Below are positions 17,013 to 24,417 of a stretch of DNA of 27,389 nt, piece after piece. Each line of letters starts with the position of its first letter. The first letter of the stretch is position 1. Source of the DNA: Bacteroidales bacterium (lineage in GTDB: Bacteria; Bacteroidota; Bacteroidia; Bacteroidales; UBA932); the NCBI GenBank assembly GCA_017555445.1, contig JAFZGK010000059.1:1-27389 (forward strand). The letters are read 5' to 3'. Under the pieces are notes generated by a model. That model ran no database searches, was not told the origin of the DNA, and saw nothing but the letters and a program-made list of their open reading frames with translations. Both the position numbers and the translations under genes were made by a program.

Positions 17013-17480
17013 TTAATTAAATTCAATGAATGTGCGTACAGCATTTACCTGATCCATTGTGAAACGGTCAAGGTGCTCCACAAGTTCCTTCTTCTTCTTT
17101 CCCTCTACCGCTTCCTTCTGGCTATACTTCAATGTGATGCTCTCCTCATCTGCAGCCTCAAGAAGAGCAACCATCTTCTTTCCGCCCTTGAGCTGCACCT
17201 CAACCTTGGTTCCGACAGCCTTGAGATACTGCTTGAGCACCTTGAACGGCTGGTCGAGACCTGCTGAACTTACTGTAAGAGAGTAATCCTCTGTCTCTCT
17301 GTCAAACTTTGTCTCGAAGTAACGGCTGAGAGAAACACAGTCGTCAAGTTCGATTTTTCCGTTTTCCGACTCTATTGTCAGAACAATATCATTATCTTTG
17401 CTGACTGAAACATCAACAAGGAAGCATCCGCGTGCATCGATTTCGCCGCAGATTGCATCTTTTATTTCTGAAACGTTCAT
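17013..17480 (-). CDS. rimP: Ribosome maturation factor RimP
   Basis: RimP helps assemble the 30S subunit. The 155-aa protein shows the N-terminal alpha/beta domain with the conserved stretch DDCVSLSRYFETKFDRE and the SSAGLDQPFK motif, then the C-terminal SH3-like barrel (VEVQLKGGKKMVALLEA). The open frame continues to 17537, but a consensus promoter at 17542-17572 implies transcription starts near 17535, and the ATG at 17480 begins the family-typical N-terminus, so the shorter form is chosen. It leads the rimP-nusA-infB unit. Its leader of about 55 nt holds a GC-rich hairpin. Confidence 0.95.
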   Translation of the reverse strand: MNVSEIKDAICGEIDARGCFLVDVSVSKDNDIVLTIESENGKIELDDCVSLSRYFETKFDRETEDYSLTVSSAGLDQPFKVLKQYLKAVGTKVEVQLKGGKKMVALLEAADEESITLKYSQKEAVEGKKKKELVEHLDRFTMDQVNAVRTFIEFN

Positions 17481-17506
17481 CTTCTTTGCTGTATGTGCAT
17501 AAAATA

Positions 17507-17524
17507 AGGGGGCTCCTGCCCCCT
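17507..17524 (-). promoter_or_regulatory. GC-rich hairpin in the rimP-nusA-infB leader, possible attenuator
   Basis: AGGGGGC and GCCCCCT form a 7-bp stem with a 4-nt loop. On the minus strand it is followed by TTATTTT, resembling a weak intrinsic terminator 26 nt before the rimP ATG. Because nusA is in this operon, feedback through termination at this site is plausible but not shown. Confidence 0.5.
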
Positions 17525-17541
17525 GAATCATTCTCACGTTG

Positions 17542-17572
17542 CAAATGTAGGAATAATTTCAGAATAAACAAA
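17542..17572 (-). promoter_or_regulatory. Promoter of rimP-nusA-infB, consensus Bacteroidota type
   Basis: On the minus strand TTTG (17569-17572), 19 bp, then TACATTTG (17542-17549) match the consensus fully. This fixes the rimP start downstream of about 17535. No matching plus-strand promoter for lpxD is clear in the same 122-bp gap. Confidence 0.88.
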
Positions 17573-17602
17573 ATATTAGAACAGAAGAACAACCTGAATA
17601 TC

Positions 17603-18589
17603 ATGGAATTCAAAGCAAAAGAGATCGCAGAAATTCTTGGCGGCACAGTCGATGGCAATCCCGAAGCGACCGTCACAACATTTGCCCGCATCGAAAGCGG
17701 AAAGCCAGGATCAATCTGCTTCTTTGCCAACCCGAAATACGAACAGTATGTCTACACCTGCAAGGCGGACATCATCATAGTGAACAACACATTCGAGCCT
17801 AAGGAGCCCGTATCAGCGACCCTCCTGAGAGTGGAGGATTCATATGCAGCAGTCGCAGCTCTTCTTGACTACGTCACAGCAAAAAAGAGGTCATTCAAGA
17901 GATACCGCGGATGCAGAAGCAGCATCAAGTGGAGCTCCAAGATCGGACGTAAGGTCTATGTAGGCGACTTCGCATACGTAGGACGCAAAGCCGTAATCGG
18001 CGACTACACAAAGATATACGAACATGTATACATCGGAGACGACGTAAAGATCGGCTCCAACTGCATCATCTATCCGGGTGTGAAGATCTACCCTGGAATG
18101 GAAATCGGAAACAACGTGATCATCCACGCCAACGCAGTGATCGGAGCAGACGGATTCGGCTTCGCACCGCTTGAAGACGGCACATGGAAGAAGATAGAAC
18201 ATACCGGCAACGTAATCATCGAGGATTATGTCGAGATCGGAGCGAATACCTGCATCGACAAGTCACAGATGGGTTCTACCATCATCAAGTCTGGAACCAA
18301 GATTGATGATCTTTGTATGATCGCACACAATGTGGAAGTAGGAAAGAACACAGTGATGGCGGCACAGACCGGTGTCGCAGGTTCCTCAAAGATCGGCGAA
18401 CATTGCATCATAGCCGGTCAGGTAGGTATCGTAGGACATATCACAATCGCCGATAACACCACTATCGGAGCACAGGCCGGAGTGCTCGGAAAGGTAAGGG
18501 AAAGCGGTCAGGTACTGATGGGATCACCAGCATTCCCGTTGAAGGATTTCATGCGCAGTTATGCTGTTTTCAAGAGAGCTGGAAAGTAA
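17603..18589 (+). CDS. lpxD: UDP-3-O-acylglucosamine N-acyltransferase
   Basis: This enzyme adds the N-linked hydroxyacyl chain in the third step of lipid A synthesis, at the inner face of the cytoplasmic membrane, as a homotrimer. The 328-aa protein has the N-terminal uridine-binding domain (about 1-100), a left-handed beta-helix of hexapeptide repeats (about 110-305) with the catalytic His242 (IAHNVEVG), and a short C-terminal helix. The usual DRATMGST segment reads DKSQMGST here. The frame is open from 17432, but the ATG at 17603 fits the family start (MEFKAKEIAEILGG). The gene is divergent from rimP and 108 bp ahead of lpxC. Confidence 0.96.
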   Translation: MEFKAKEIAEILGGTVDGNPEATVTTFARIESGKPGSICFFANPKYEQYVYTCKADIIIVNNTFEPKEPVSATLLRVEDSYAAVAALLDYVTAKKRSFKRYRGCRSSIKWSSKIGRKVYVGDFAYVGRKAVIGDYTKIYEHVYIGDDVKIGSNCIIYPGVKIYPGMEIGNNVIIHANAVIGADGFGFAPLEDGTWKKIEHTGNVIIEDYVEIGANTCIDKSQMGSTIIKSGTKIDDLCMIAHNVEVGKNTVMAAQTGVAGSSKIGEHCIIAGQVGIVGHITIADNTTIGAQAGVLGKVRESGQVLMGSPAFPLKDFMRSYAVFKRAGK

Positions 18590-18608
18590 CACGCATAAAG
18601 CAAGTCTG

Positions 18609-18643
18609 TTTTGAGGTCAAATGGAAAAATTTGATTAACTTTG
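18609..18643 (+). promoter_or_regulatory. Probable promoter of lpxC
   Basis: TAACTTTG (18636-18643) matches the -7 box and is identical to the HU box. The nearest TTTTG (18609-18613) is 22 bp away, longer than the usual 19. Start of transcription near 18650 would give a leader of about 48 nt. Confidence 0.65.
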
Positions 18644-18697
18644 CATGTTATTTGTAGGCCTGTCTCAGATAGTCCGACACAATCTTGAATATCAGAA

Positions 18698-19618
18698 ATG
18701 CAGTTGCAACAGACTTTAAAGAAAACATATACATTCGAAGGCAAGGGTCTTCACACCGGAAAGCACGCAAGGATGACCTTGAATCCTGCTCCGGCTGACA
18801 CTGGAATCAGATTCAGAAGAACAGACATAGGCGAAGACGCTTATGTCGATGCTTTGGCCGACAACGTGAGCAGCACGGCAAGAAGCACAACAATCTCGTG
18901 CGGAAAAGCCTCAGTAACCACAATCGAACACGTGCTTTCAGCACTCACAGGTATGGGCGTGGACAATGCCATCATCGACATCGACAATGTGGAGGTACCG
19001 ATCCTCGACGGCAGCGCAAAGCCATACATCGACGAAATCTGGCCAGACGGTTTCATCGAGCAGGATGCTCCTAGGAAATTCATCGAGATCAAGGAGACCA
19101 TCGAAATCTCCAACGAAGCAAAGGGCTCTCTTGTAAGAATCGAGCCTGCTGACGAATTCTCATACGACCTCAAGATCGACTTCAGTTCCAGAGTCCTTGG
19201 CATTCAGACAGCACATTGGGACCCGACCGTCAACTATGTCGAAGAGATCGGAACATGCAGGACATTCGTATTCTTCCACGAGCTTGAATTCCTTTTCAGC
19301 AACGGCCTCGTGAAGGGCGGCGACGTTGACAATGCAATCGTCATCGTAGAGCACCCTGTGACAAAGGATCAGGTGCAGAGAATGTCAGATCTCTTCAAGG
19401 TTCCCGCCCTCAAGGTCCGCGAAGACGGCTATCTGAGCAATCTCAAGCTGCGCTTCCCTAACGAATGTGCACGTCACAAGATGCTTGACCTTATCGGCGA
19501 CCTCAGACTTTCCGGAGGATTCCTCAAGGCAAAGGTGACAGCGGTAAGACCAGGCCACAGAACTAACACAGAGGCAGCTATAATCATAAGAGAAGTGCTG
19601 TCCGCATCACAGGAATAA
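18698..19618 (+). CDS. lpxC: UDP-3-O-acyl-N-acetylglucosamine deacetylase, stand-alone
   Basis: This zinc enzyme performs the committed step of lipid A synthesis. The 306-aa protein shows zinc ligands His78 (IEHVLSAL), His260 and Asp264 (ECARHKMLDLIGD), the general base Glu77 and His287 (RPGH). Compared with E. coli LpxC the segment between the first and second zinc ligands is about 23 residues longer, as in other Bacteroidota. The protein stops at LSASQE, right where the fused FabZ dehydratase would begin in Bacteroides-type LpxC-FabZ proteins of about 460 aa. No fabZ fragment remains in the 22 bp before lpxA, so this is not a recent frameshift. Confidence 0.96.
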   Translation: MQLQQTLKKTYTFEGKGLHTGKHARMTLNPAPADTGIRFRRTDIGEDAYVDALADNVSSTARSTTISCGKASVTTIEHVLSALTGMGVDNAIIDIDNVEVPILDGSAKPYIDEIWPDGFIEQDAPRKFIEIKETIEISNEAKGSLVRIEPADEFSYDLKIDFSSRVLGIQTAHWDPTVNYVEEIGTCRTFVFFHELEFLFSNGLVKGGDVDNAIVIVEHPVTKDQVQRMSDLFKVPALKVREDGYLSNLKLRFPNECARHKMLDLIGDLRLSGGFLKAKVTAVRPGHRTNTEAAIIIREVLSASQE

Positions 19619-19640
19619 ACTATAACACACAGATAATAAC

Positions 19641-20453
19641 ATGGCAAATATCCATCCTCTCGCAACAGTACACCCGAACGCAAAGCTCGGTGAGAACGTA
19701 GAAGTAGGACCATACGCTTATATCGAAGAATATGTAGAGATCGGAGACGGCTGCAAGATTCTTCCTCATTCGACCATCTTCAATTATGTCAAGATGGGAA
19801 AGAACTGCACAGTATTCCCTGGAGCAGTCATCGGAGCCATCCCTCAGGACCTCAAATTCGACGGAGAGATCACTTATGTAGAGATCGGAGACAACGTGAA
19901 CATCCGTGAATGTGCAACAATCAACCGCGGCACCAAAGCCAGCGGAAGAGGCGTGACAAAGATCGGAAGTGACGTGCTCATCATGTCATACGCACACGTT
20001 GCACACGACTGTACAGTCGGCAACCACTGTATCCTCGTAAGTTACGTAGGCATCGCAGGAGAGACAGACGTCGATGATTGGGCTACAATCGGAGGAGGAA
20101 CAGTCGCTCACCAGTTCTCAAGAATCGGAAAACATGCCTTCATCGGTGGCGGATGCAAGATCAACAAGGACGTACCTCCTTATATCCTCTGCGGTCGCGA
20201 CCCACTCACATATGCAGGCGTGAACATCGTAGGACTCCGCAGAAGAGGATTCTCATCTGACCAGATCCGCAACATCAAGGATATGTATGACATGATCTAC
20301 AACGACGGAATGAACGTGTCAGACGCCCTTGCAAAGATCGAATCAGGCTTCCCTCAGTCAGAGGAAAGAGACACAATCATCGCCTTCATCCGTAACTCAA
20401 AGAGAGGTATCATCAGAGGCATGAACGGTGATGCCAAAGGCAGCATAGAATAA
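19641..20453 (+). CDS. lpxA: Acyl-ACP--UDP-N-acetylglucosamine O-acyltransferase
   Basis: This cytoplasmic homotrimer catalyses the first step of lipid A synthesis, moving a hydroxyacyl chain from ACP to UDP-GlcNAc. The 270-aa protein has hexapeptide repeats over about residues 1-185 (beta-helix), the catalytic His122 (AHVAHDCTVG), the substrate loop GAIPQDLKF (65-73) and the C-terminal helical domain (NIVGLRRRGFSSDQI). It is slightly longer than the usual 255-262 aa, with a basic, Gly-rich tail of about ten residues. It follows lpxC by 22 bp and precedes the WbqC-like gene by one base. Confidence 0.97.
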   Translation: MANIHPLATVHPNAKLGENVEVGPYAYIEEYVEIGDGCKILPHSTIFNYVKMGKNCTVFPGAVIGAIPQDLKFDGEITYVEIGDNVNIRECATINRGTKASGRGVTKIGSDVLIMSYAHVAHDCTVGNHCILVSYVGIAGETDVDDWATIGGGTVAHQFSRIGKHAFIGGGCKINKDVPPYILCGRDPLTYAGVNIVGLRRRGFSSDQIRNIKDMYDMIYNDGMNVSDALAKIESGFPQSEERDTIIAFIRNSKRGIIRGMNGDAKGSIE

Positions 20454-20454
20454 C

Positions 20455-21159
20455 GTGCCGAAGCTATTTACAACAGCATATCTGCCACCCGTTTCCTACC
20501 TTGCAGCCATTGCGGAGGAGATGGACGGCTTGAGCAATAGAACGGACGGAGACAGCTCGCTTGAGCTGACTCCGTCCGTAATCTATATAGAGGCATGCGA
20601 GAACTATCAGAAACAGTCCTATCGGAACAGATGCAGATTCTATGCAGCTGATGGTGTACAGGACTTGAACATCCCTATAGTCCACGAAGGTGGAACTCAC
20701 AAACTGCCCATATCCGATATCCGAATAGACTGGAGCAAAGCATGGCTTCAGCAGCATGAAAGGGCCATTATTTCGGCCTACAGGACATCCGCTTATTTCG
20801 AGTACTATATGGACGAGTTCTTCGCCATTTACGCCGAAAAACCCGAAAAACTGATAGACCTGAACACTTCCCTGCTGCGTTTCATGCTTGACAAGACAGG
20901 AATAGCTGCTGAAATAAGGTTCACTGAAGACTTCAACCGCGAAGCCATCATCACGGCAGACGACCAGCAGACAGCATGTACAGACCTTCGCGATTGCATC
21001 CACCCGAAGCGTCCGAACACAATCCTCAAGGAGCTCCGACTGGAAAAGCCGTACTTCCAGGTCTTCGCCCAGAAACACGGCTTCCAATCCGACCTCTCCG
21101 CCATCGACCTTCTGTTTAATGAAGGACCGGACAGTATCGTCTATCTTAAGAAAATCTAA
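20455..21159 (+). CDS. WbqC-like family protein
   Basis: This 234-aa cytoplasmic protein resembles the WbqC family, which is linked to surface polysaccharide or envelope gene clusters but has no firmly settled chemistry. Supporting segments are TTAYLPPVSYLAAI at the start, a YRNRCRFYAADGVQDLNIPI strand pair and the QQHERAIISAYRTSAYFEYY helix, all in the usual order. No ATG fits before the conserved start, so a GTG at 20455 is chosen; it lies one base after the lpxA stop, which suggests translational coupling. A bidirectional terminator follows directly. It could also be a sugar-modifying or aminotransferase-associated protein. Confidence 0.85.
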   Translation: MPKLFTTAYLPPVSYLAAIAEEMDGLSNRTDGDSSLELTPSVIYIEACENYQKQSYRNRCRFYAADGVQDLNIPIVHEGGTHKLPISDIRIDWSKAWLQQHERAIISAYRTSAYFEYYMDEFFAIYAEKPEKLIDLNTSLLRFMLDKTGIAAEIRFTEDFNREAIITADDQQTACTDLRDCIHPKRPNTILKELRLEKPYFQVFAQKHGFQSDLSAIDLLFNEGPDSIVYLKKI

Positions 21160-21160
21160 A

Positions 21161-21187
21161 AAAGGGTTGCAATTTCTGCAACCCTTT
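21161..21187. terminator. Bidirectional terminator between the WbqC-like gene and the 1027-aa lipoprotein
   Basis: AAAGGGTTGCA pairs perfectly with TGCAACCCTTT around ATTTC. The plus strand continues CTTTCT and the minus strand has a run of six T. It ends both convergent transcripts. Confidence 0.92.
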
Positions 21188-21194
21188 CTTTCTG

Positions 21195-24100
21195 CTACTT
21201 GAAGTAGTTAGGTACCTCGAAGCTCATCGGCTCGTAGTAATTGCCCTGAGCATCCTTGAATACTACAAACACATCATCTGGAACTACGTTCTCGTCATTC
21301 GGACCAGAAGCATAGTGATTCTCCATGTAAAGAGCTTCTCCAGTGTTCTCATAGATGAGCGGCTTGGCATCCTTGTAGTATGGATAGTAAGCCTCATAAT
21401 AATCCTGAGCTGCCTTATCAATCACAGACTGGATCTTGAGTCTCTTCTGCTCTTTGAAATATTCCTTATAATAGTCTACAGTAAGACGCTTTGTAATATG
21501 CTGGAGAGCGTATGCATAGTTCGAGCACTCACCAGACTCCCACTCTGTACAATTGTCAGCACCATGAGATCCGGTTGCAAAATATGTTGCAAAACCGTTT
21601 GTAGGATATCCATGAACGTAGAAATCATATACATTCAGAAGCTGGCCCTCATGGAGATTTCCATCGTCGTCAATCCAATCCGGCTCCACAGCATATCCGC
21701 CATCCGGACCATAAGTAACCTTACCAGCATCATACTTTCTGCTGCACTGCGCTTCGATGTCGATAATCTTATCCTCGAGAGTCTGAGTTTCAGGGTTTGC
21801 CTCAAAATACTCTTCTGTCATACAAAGAATGTAAGCCGTAAGATTTGTAGGAACCTTGATGTCAAATGCATAGAACGCTGACATATTTGAATTTGCAGCA
21901 GTTCTGAACTTATTCTCATGCCATGTGATCACAACCTGTTCCTTTGCCTGTTTCCATGTATCAGAATCTGATGTCACTATTGTTCCCAAGTCTACTGCAA
22001 GCGTAGTGAACTGAGCATGTCCAGCCTGAGAATAATTACCCTGAGCATCCTTTGCCATAACTACAACCTGATAAGTAGTATTTCCTTTGAGGTCTGTCAT
22101 GTTAAGCACACCATTCTCAAGAGTAAAGAGACGCATGGCACGCTCTACCGCAGAATCATCTGGATACAATGCAATGTGCTCCTGCGCAGAAGCGGCTTTC
22201 TCATTGGCATTGCTTCCGCTCATATCAATCCAGAACTCCTCTGTCTGCTTACCTGCCCAGAAAACATATCCTGCAGCATCTCCTCCTGCCACGGATACAT
22301 TTACAGTAGCCGTATTCTGTCCTACCTGACCTACTTCAAGAGTCACCTCAAGGTCATTATAAGTCAAGGCTTCTGTCTGATATTCAGTGACCTGAACAGG
22401 ACCATACTTACCAGATGCATCTGTAGCCATCGAGAAGAGGATTCTCTTTGAACCTGGCTGAACATTCTCTACAAAAGCAGTTGCAGAACTTCCTTCTACT
22501 ACAGTACCATATTTAAGGAGATAAGATGCACGTGATGCATCATCTGCGTGACGCTTTGCAGCACTCTCTGTAAGGAAGACGTAGTAGATTCTTGACGCAC
22601 CTAGCGCTGAGAGCGGAACAGAAACACTCACCTTGGTAGTCTGTGCCTGAGCACTCGCATCAACCTTGATAGATCCTCCAGGAGCTACATCTGTAAGTGT
22701 AAACTGAGTACTCAACACATCTGCAGCCTCATAGTTAACCTTACCTTCAACAACAGGTATCACCCATGAGATATAGGTAGCCAGAGATTTGATTTCAACA
22801 TCTTCCGAAGCATCAGCTGTAGGGAATGCGAATGCTGAACCTTTGTAGCTTAATGGTGAAGTGACAGGATCCATCATGTCGTTATTGATTCTGAAAAGGA
22901 TCTCTGTCATAGCAGTTTCAGTAAGTTCTGTTGTGCCGCCATAGTATGAATCCGCACCAGCAATAGAGAAGTCAAGCTTTGCATCATTGAACACAATGTC
23001 AGAAACCTCAAGCTTTACAACTGTAGCACCGAATGACTGTGAATAAATCATACCTTCCTTCACATAGTAGCCTGCCTTCTCCTCATTCATTTCATAGAAT
23101 GCCGGAATAACCCAGAACATATAAGCCTCACCAGCAGCGAGCTCTCCACCGAGAATGTCAGAGAGGAGCATGTTGATATCTTTTTCAGAAACTCCCTTAT
23201 CGTTTGCATTAAGAAGAGCCGACGCCCCTGCAAAGATGGTTTCCTCATCATACTCCGAGTATTTTGTAAGACCGAACACGATCTTGTCCACACCATTATA
23301 CTTCTCTACGACAGCATGAGTTGAAGTAAGCTTGATGGTCTTGAATGGAACAGTGGTAAGCTCAAGCTTTGCAACCATCGCATCACCGCCTTCAAGTACT
23401 GCAACGACCTTGAGATCTCCGGAAGCTACAGCAGCTCCAGAAGCGATAATCTCCTTTGACGGAGCAGTAATATCAAGATACATATCTCCGCTGGTCTCAT
23501 CCTTGGTCTCCTTGACTCTCCATCCGTCTGGAATCTGCATCACATAATCAACCACGCCATCAAGGCCTGCTGTGATCTGATAAGTGCTGTTGAAGTCCAC
23601 AAAGAGATCCTTGATCATAGTACCACCTGCCATGCTGTTTCCAAGCATGAATGTAAAGCCCTTGTATCCGTCCACAGTGAGAGTGAATGTCTCATCACCG
23701 ATCTTGAATGACACCGAGTAGACGTTACCAGACTCATCAGCATTCACTTCATAATCCGTAATCACAGAGACATCATCACCCTTGACATATCCTGTAATAT
23801 ACTCTTTTCCGTCAATCACAAGATAATATGCTCCATCCTTTTCAACGATAGAAGGCACTGCAGCTGCTACCGGGATCTTCTTTCCTGCACCGTCCACAAG
23901 GGGATTGAGAGCACCATCCTTATCATACATTGCCCAATACTTCACTTTATTCTCTATCACATAAGACAACAACGGCTTGTTTGAAGCATTCTTATGTAAA
24001 ACGGTGAACTCTGTACCATTTGAAAGTTTGATTGTGTATGAGCCGTTTTCATTCTGGCTGCACTTTGCAATCGTGATGTTACCACCTTTAAGAAGGGCGG

Positions 24101-24278
24101 TCATTGCTTCGATCTGGCCATTGAGACCTTTCTCAAGGGAGTCAAGACGTCCCTCGATTTCCTCAATCTTGTTCCAGATCTCATCTCCGTCAATACATGA
24201 CGAAAACATCGGCGCCACAAAAGCAAGACAGAGACATGCCCTGAACAAAGTCGCCGAAACGTTTTTGAAAATCTTCAT
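21195..24278 (-). CDS. Large coiled-coil surface lipoprotein, 1027 aa (PL29-N/DUF4988-like start)
   Basis: It has an SPII signal peptide ending FSSC (lipidated Cys28), followed by IDGDE. Residues about 33-65 form a short coiled coil (EIEGRLDSLEKGLNG), then the beta segment GSYTIKLSNGTEFTVLHKN typical of the DUF4988 / PL29 N-terminal region found in many Bacteroidales lipoproteins. Most of the rest looks like repeated beta-sandwich modules (ISWVIPVVEGKVNYEAADVL near 500-520, NTATVNVSVAGGDAAGYVFW near 655-675, NTTYQVVVMAKDAQGNYSQA near 765-785). The last 200 residues are different: aromatic, rich in Tyr and Lys, with two cysteines. No catalytic motif is recognised, so lyase activity is not claimed. 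It is a paralogue of the gene just upstream. Function unknown. Confidence 0.85.
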   Translation of the reverse strand: MKIFKNVSATLFRACLCLAFVAPMFSSCIDGDEIWNKIEEIEGRLDSLEKGLNGQIEAMTALLKGGNITIAKCSQNENGSYTIKLSNGTEFTVLHKNASNKPLLSYVIENKVKYWAMYDKDGALNPLVDGAGKKIPVAAAVPSIVEKDGAYYLVIDGKEYITGYVKGDDVSVITDYEVNADESGNVYSVSFKIGDETFTLTVDGYKGFTFMLGNSMAGGTMIKDLFVDFNSTYQITAGLDGVVDYVMQIPDGWRVKETKDETSGDMYLDITAPSKEIIASGAAVASGDLKVVAVLEGGDAMVAKLELTTVPFKTIKLTSTHAVVEKYNGVDKIVFGLTKYSEYDEETIFAGASALLNANDKGVSEKDINMLLSDILGGELAAGEAYMFWVIPAFYEMNEEKAGYYVKEGMIYSQSFGATVVKLEVSDIVFNDAKLDFSIAGADSYYGGTTELTETAMTEILFRINNDMMDPVTSPLSYKGSAFAFPTADASEDVEIKSLATYISWVIPVVEGKVNYEAADVLSTQFTLTDVAPGGSIKVDASAQAQTTKVSVSVPLSALGASRIYYVFLTESAAKRHADDASRASYLLKYGTVVEGSSATAFVENVQPGSKRILFSMATDASGKYGPVQVTEYQTEALTYNDLEVTLEVGQVGQNTATVNVSVAGGDAAGYVFWAGKQTEEFWIDMSGSNANEKAASAQEHIALYPDDSAVERAMRLFTLENGVLNMTDLKGNTTYQVVVMAKDAQGNYSQAGHAQFTTLAVDLGTIVTSDSDTWKQAKEQVVITWHENKFRTAANSNMSAFYAFDIKVPTNLTAYILCMTEEYFEANPETQTLEDKIIDIEAQCSRKYDAGKVTYGPDGGYAVEPDWIDDDGNLHEGQLLNVYDFYVHGYPTNGFATYFATGSHGADNCTEWESGECSNYAYALQHITKRLTVDYYKEYFKEQKRLKIQSVIDKAAQDYYEAYYPYYKDAKPLIYENTGEALYMENHYASGPNDENVVPDDVFVVFKDAQGNYYEPMSFEVPNYFK

Positions 24279-24324
24279 AAGAATAAATATTTTTGATTAA
24301 GTTAATTGCTTGATAAGTAACCTA

Positions 24325-24332
24325 CAAATATA
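24325..24332 (-). promoter_or_regulatory. Candidate -7 box of the 1027-aa lipoprotein gene
   Basis: TATATTTG on the minus strand fits TAnnTTTG and lies 46 bp before the ATG. No TTTG is found 19 bp further upstream, so the promoter is either weak or helped by an activator. Confidence 0.5.
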
Positions 24333-24360
24333 AGTAATTTTTTCTTACATAGAATGAATA

Positions 24361-24394
24361 GAAAAGAAAAGCGGCAGCCCTTTCGGACTGCCGC
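24361..24394 (-). terminator. Terminator of the 834-aa lipoprotein gene
   Basis: On the minus strand GCGGCAGTCC pairs with GGGCTGCCGC (one T-G pair) around a GAAA tetraloop, followed by TTTTCTTTTC. It separates the two lipoprotein genes, so they are distinct transcripts unless read-through occurs. Confidence 0.9.
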
Positions 24395-24417
24395 CTGAAA
24401 TATCGAAAAACTAAGGA

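Noticed and set aside
17432..17602. Upstream extension of lpxD by 57 codons
   Set aside because: The stretch overlaps the rimP start and promoter and its basic sequence is not LpxD-like; the ATG at 17603 fits the family.
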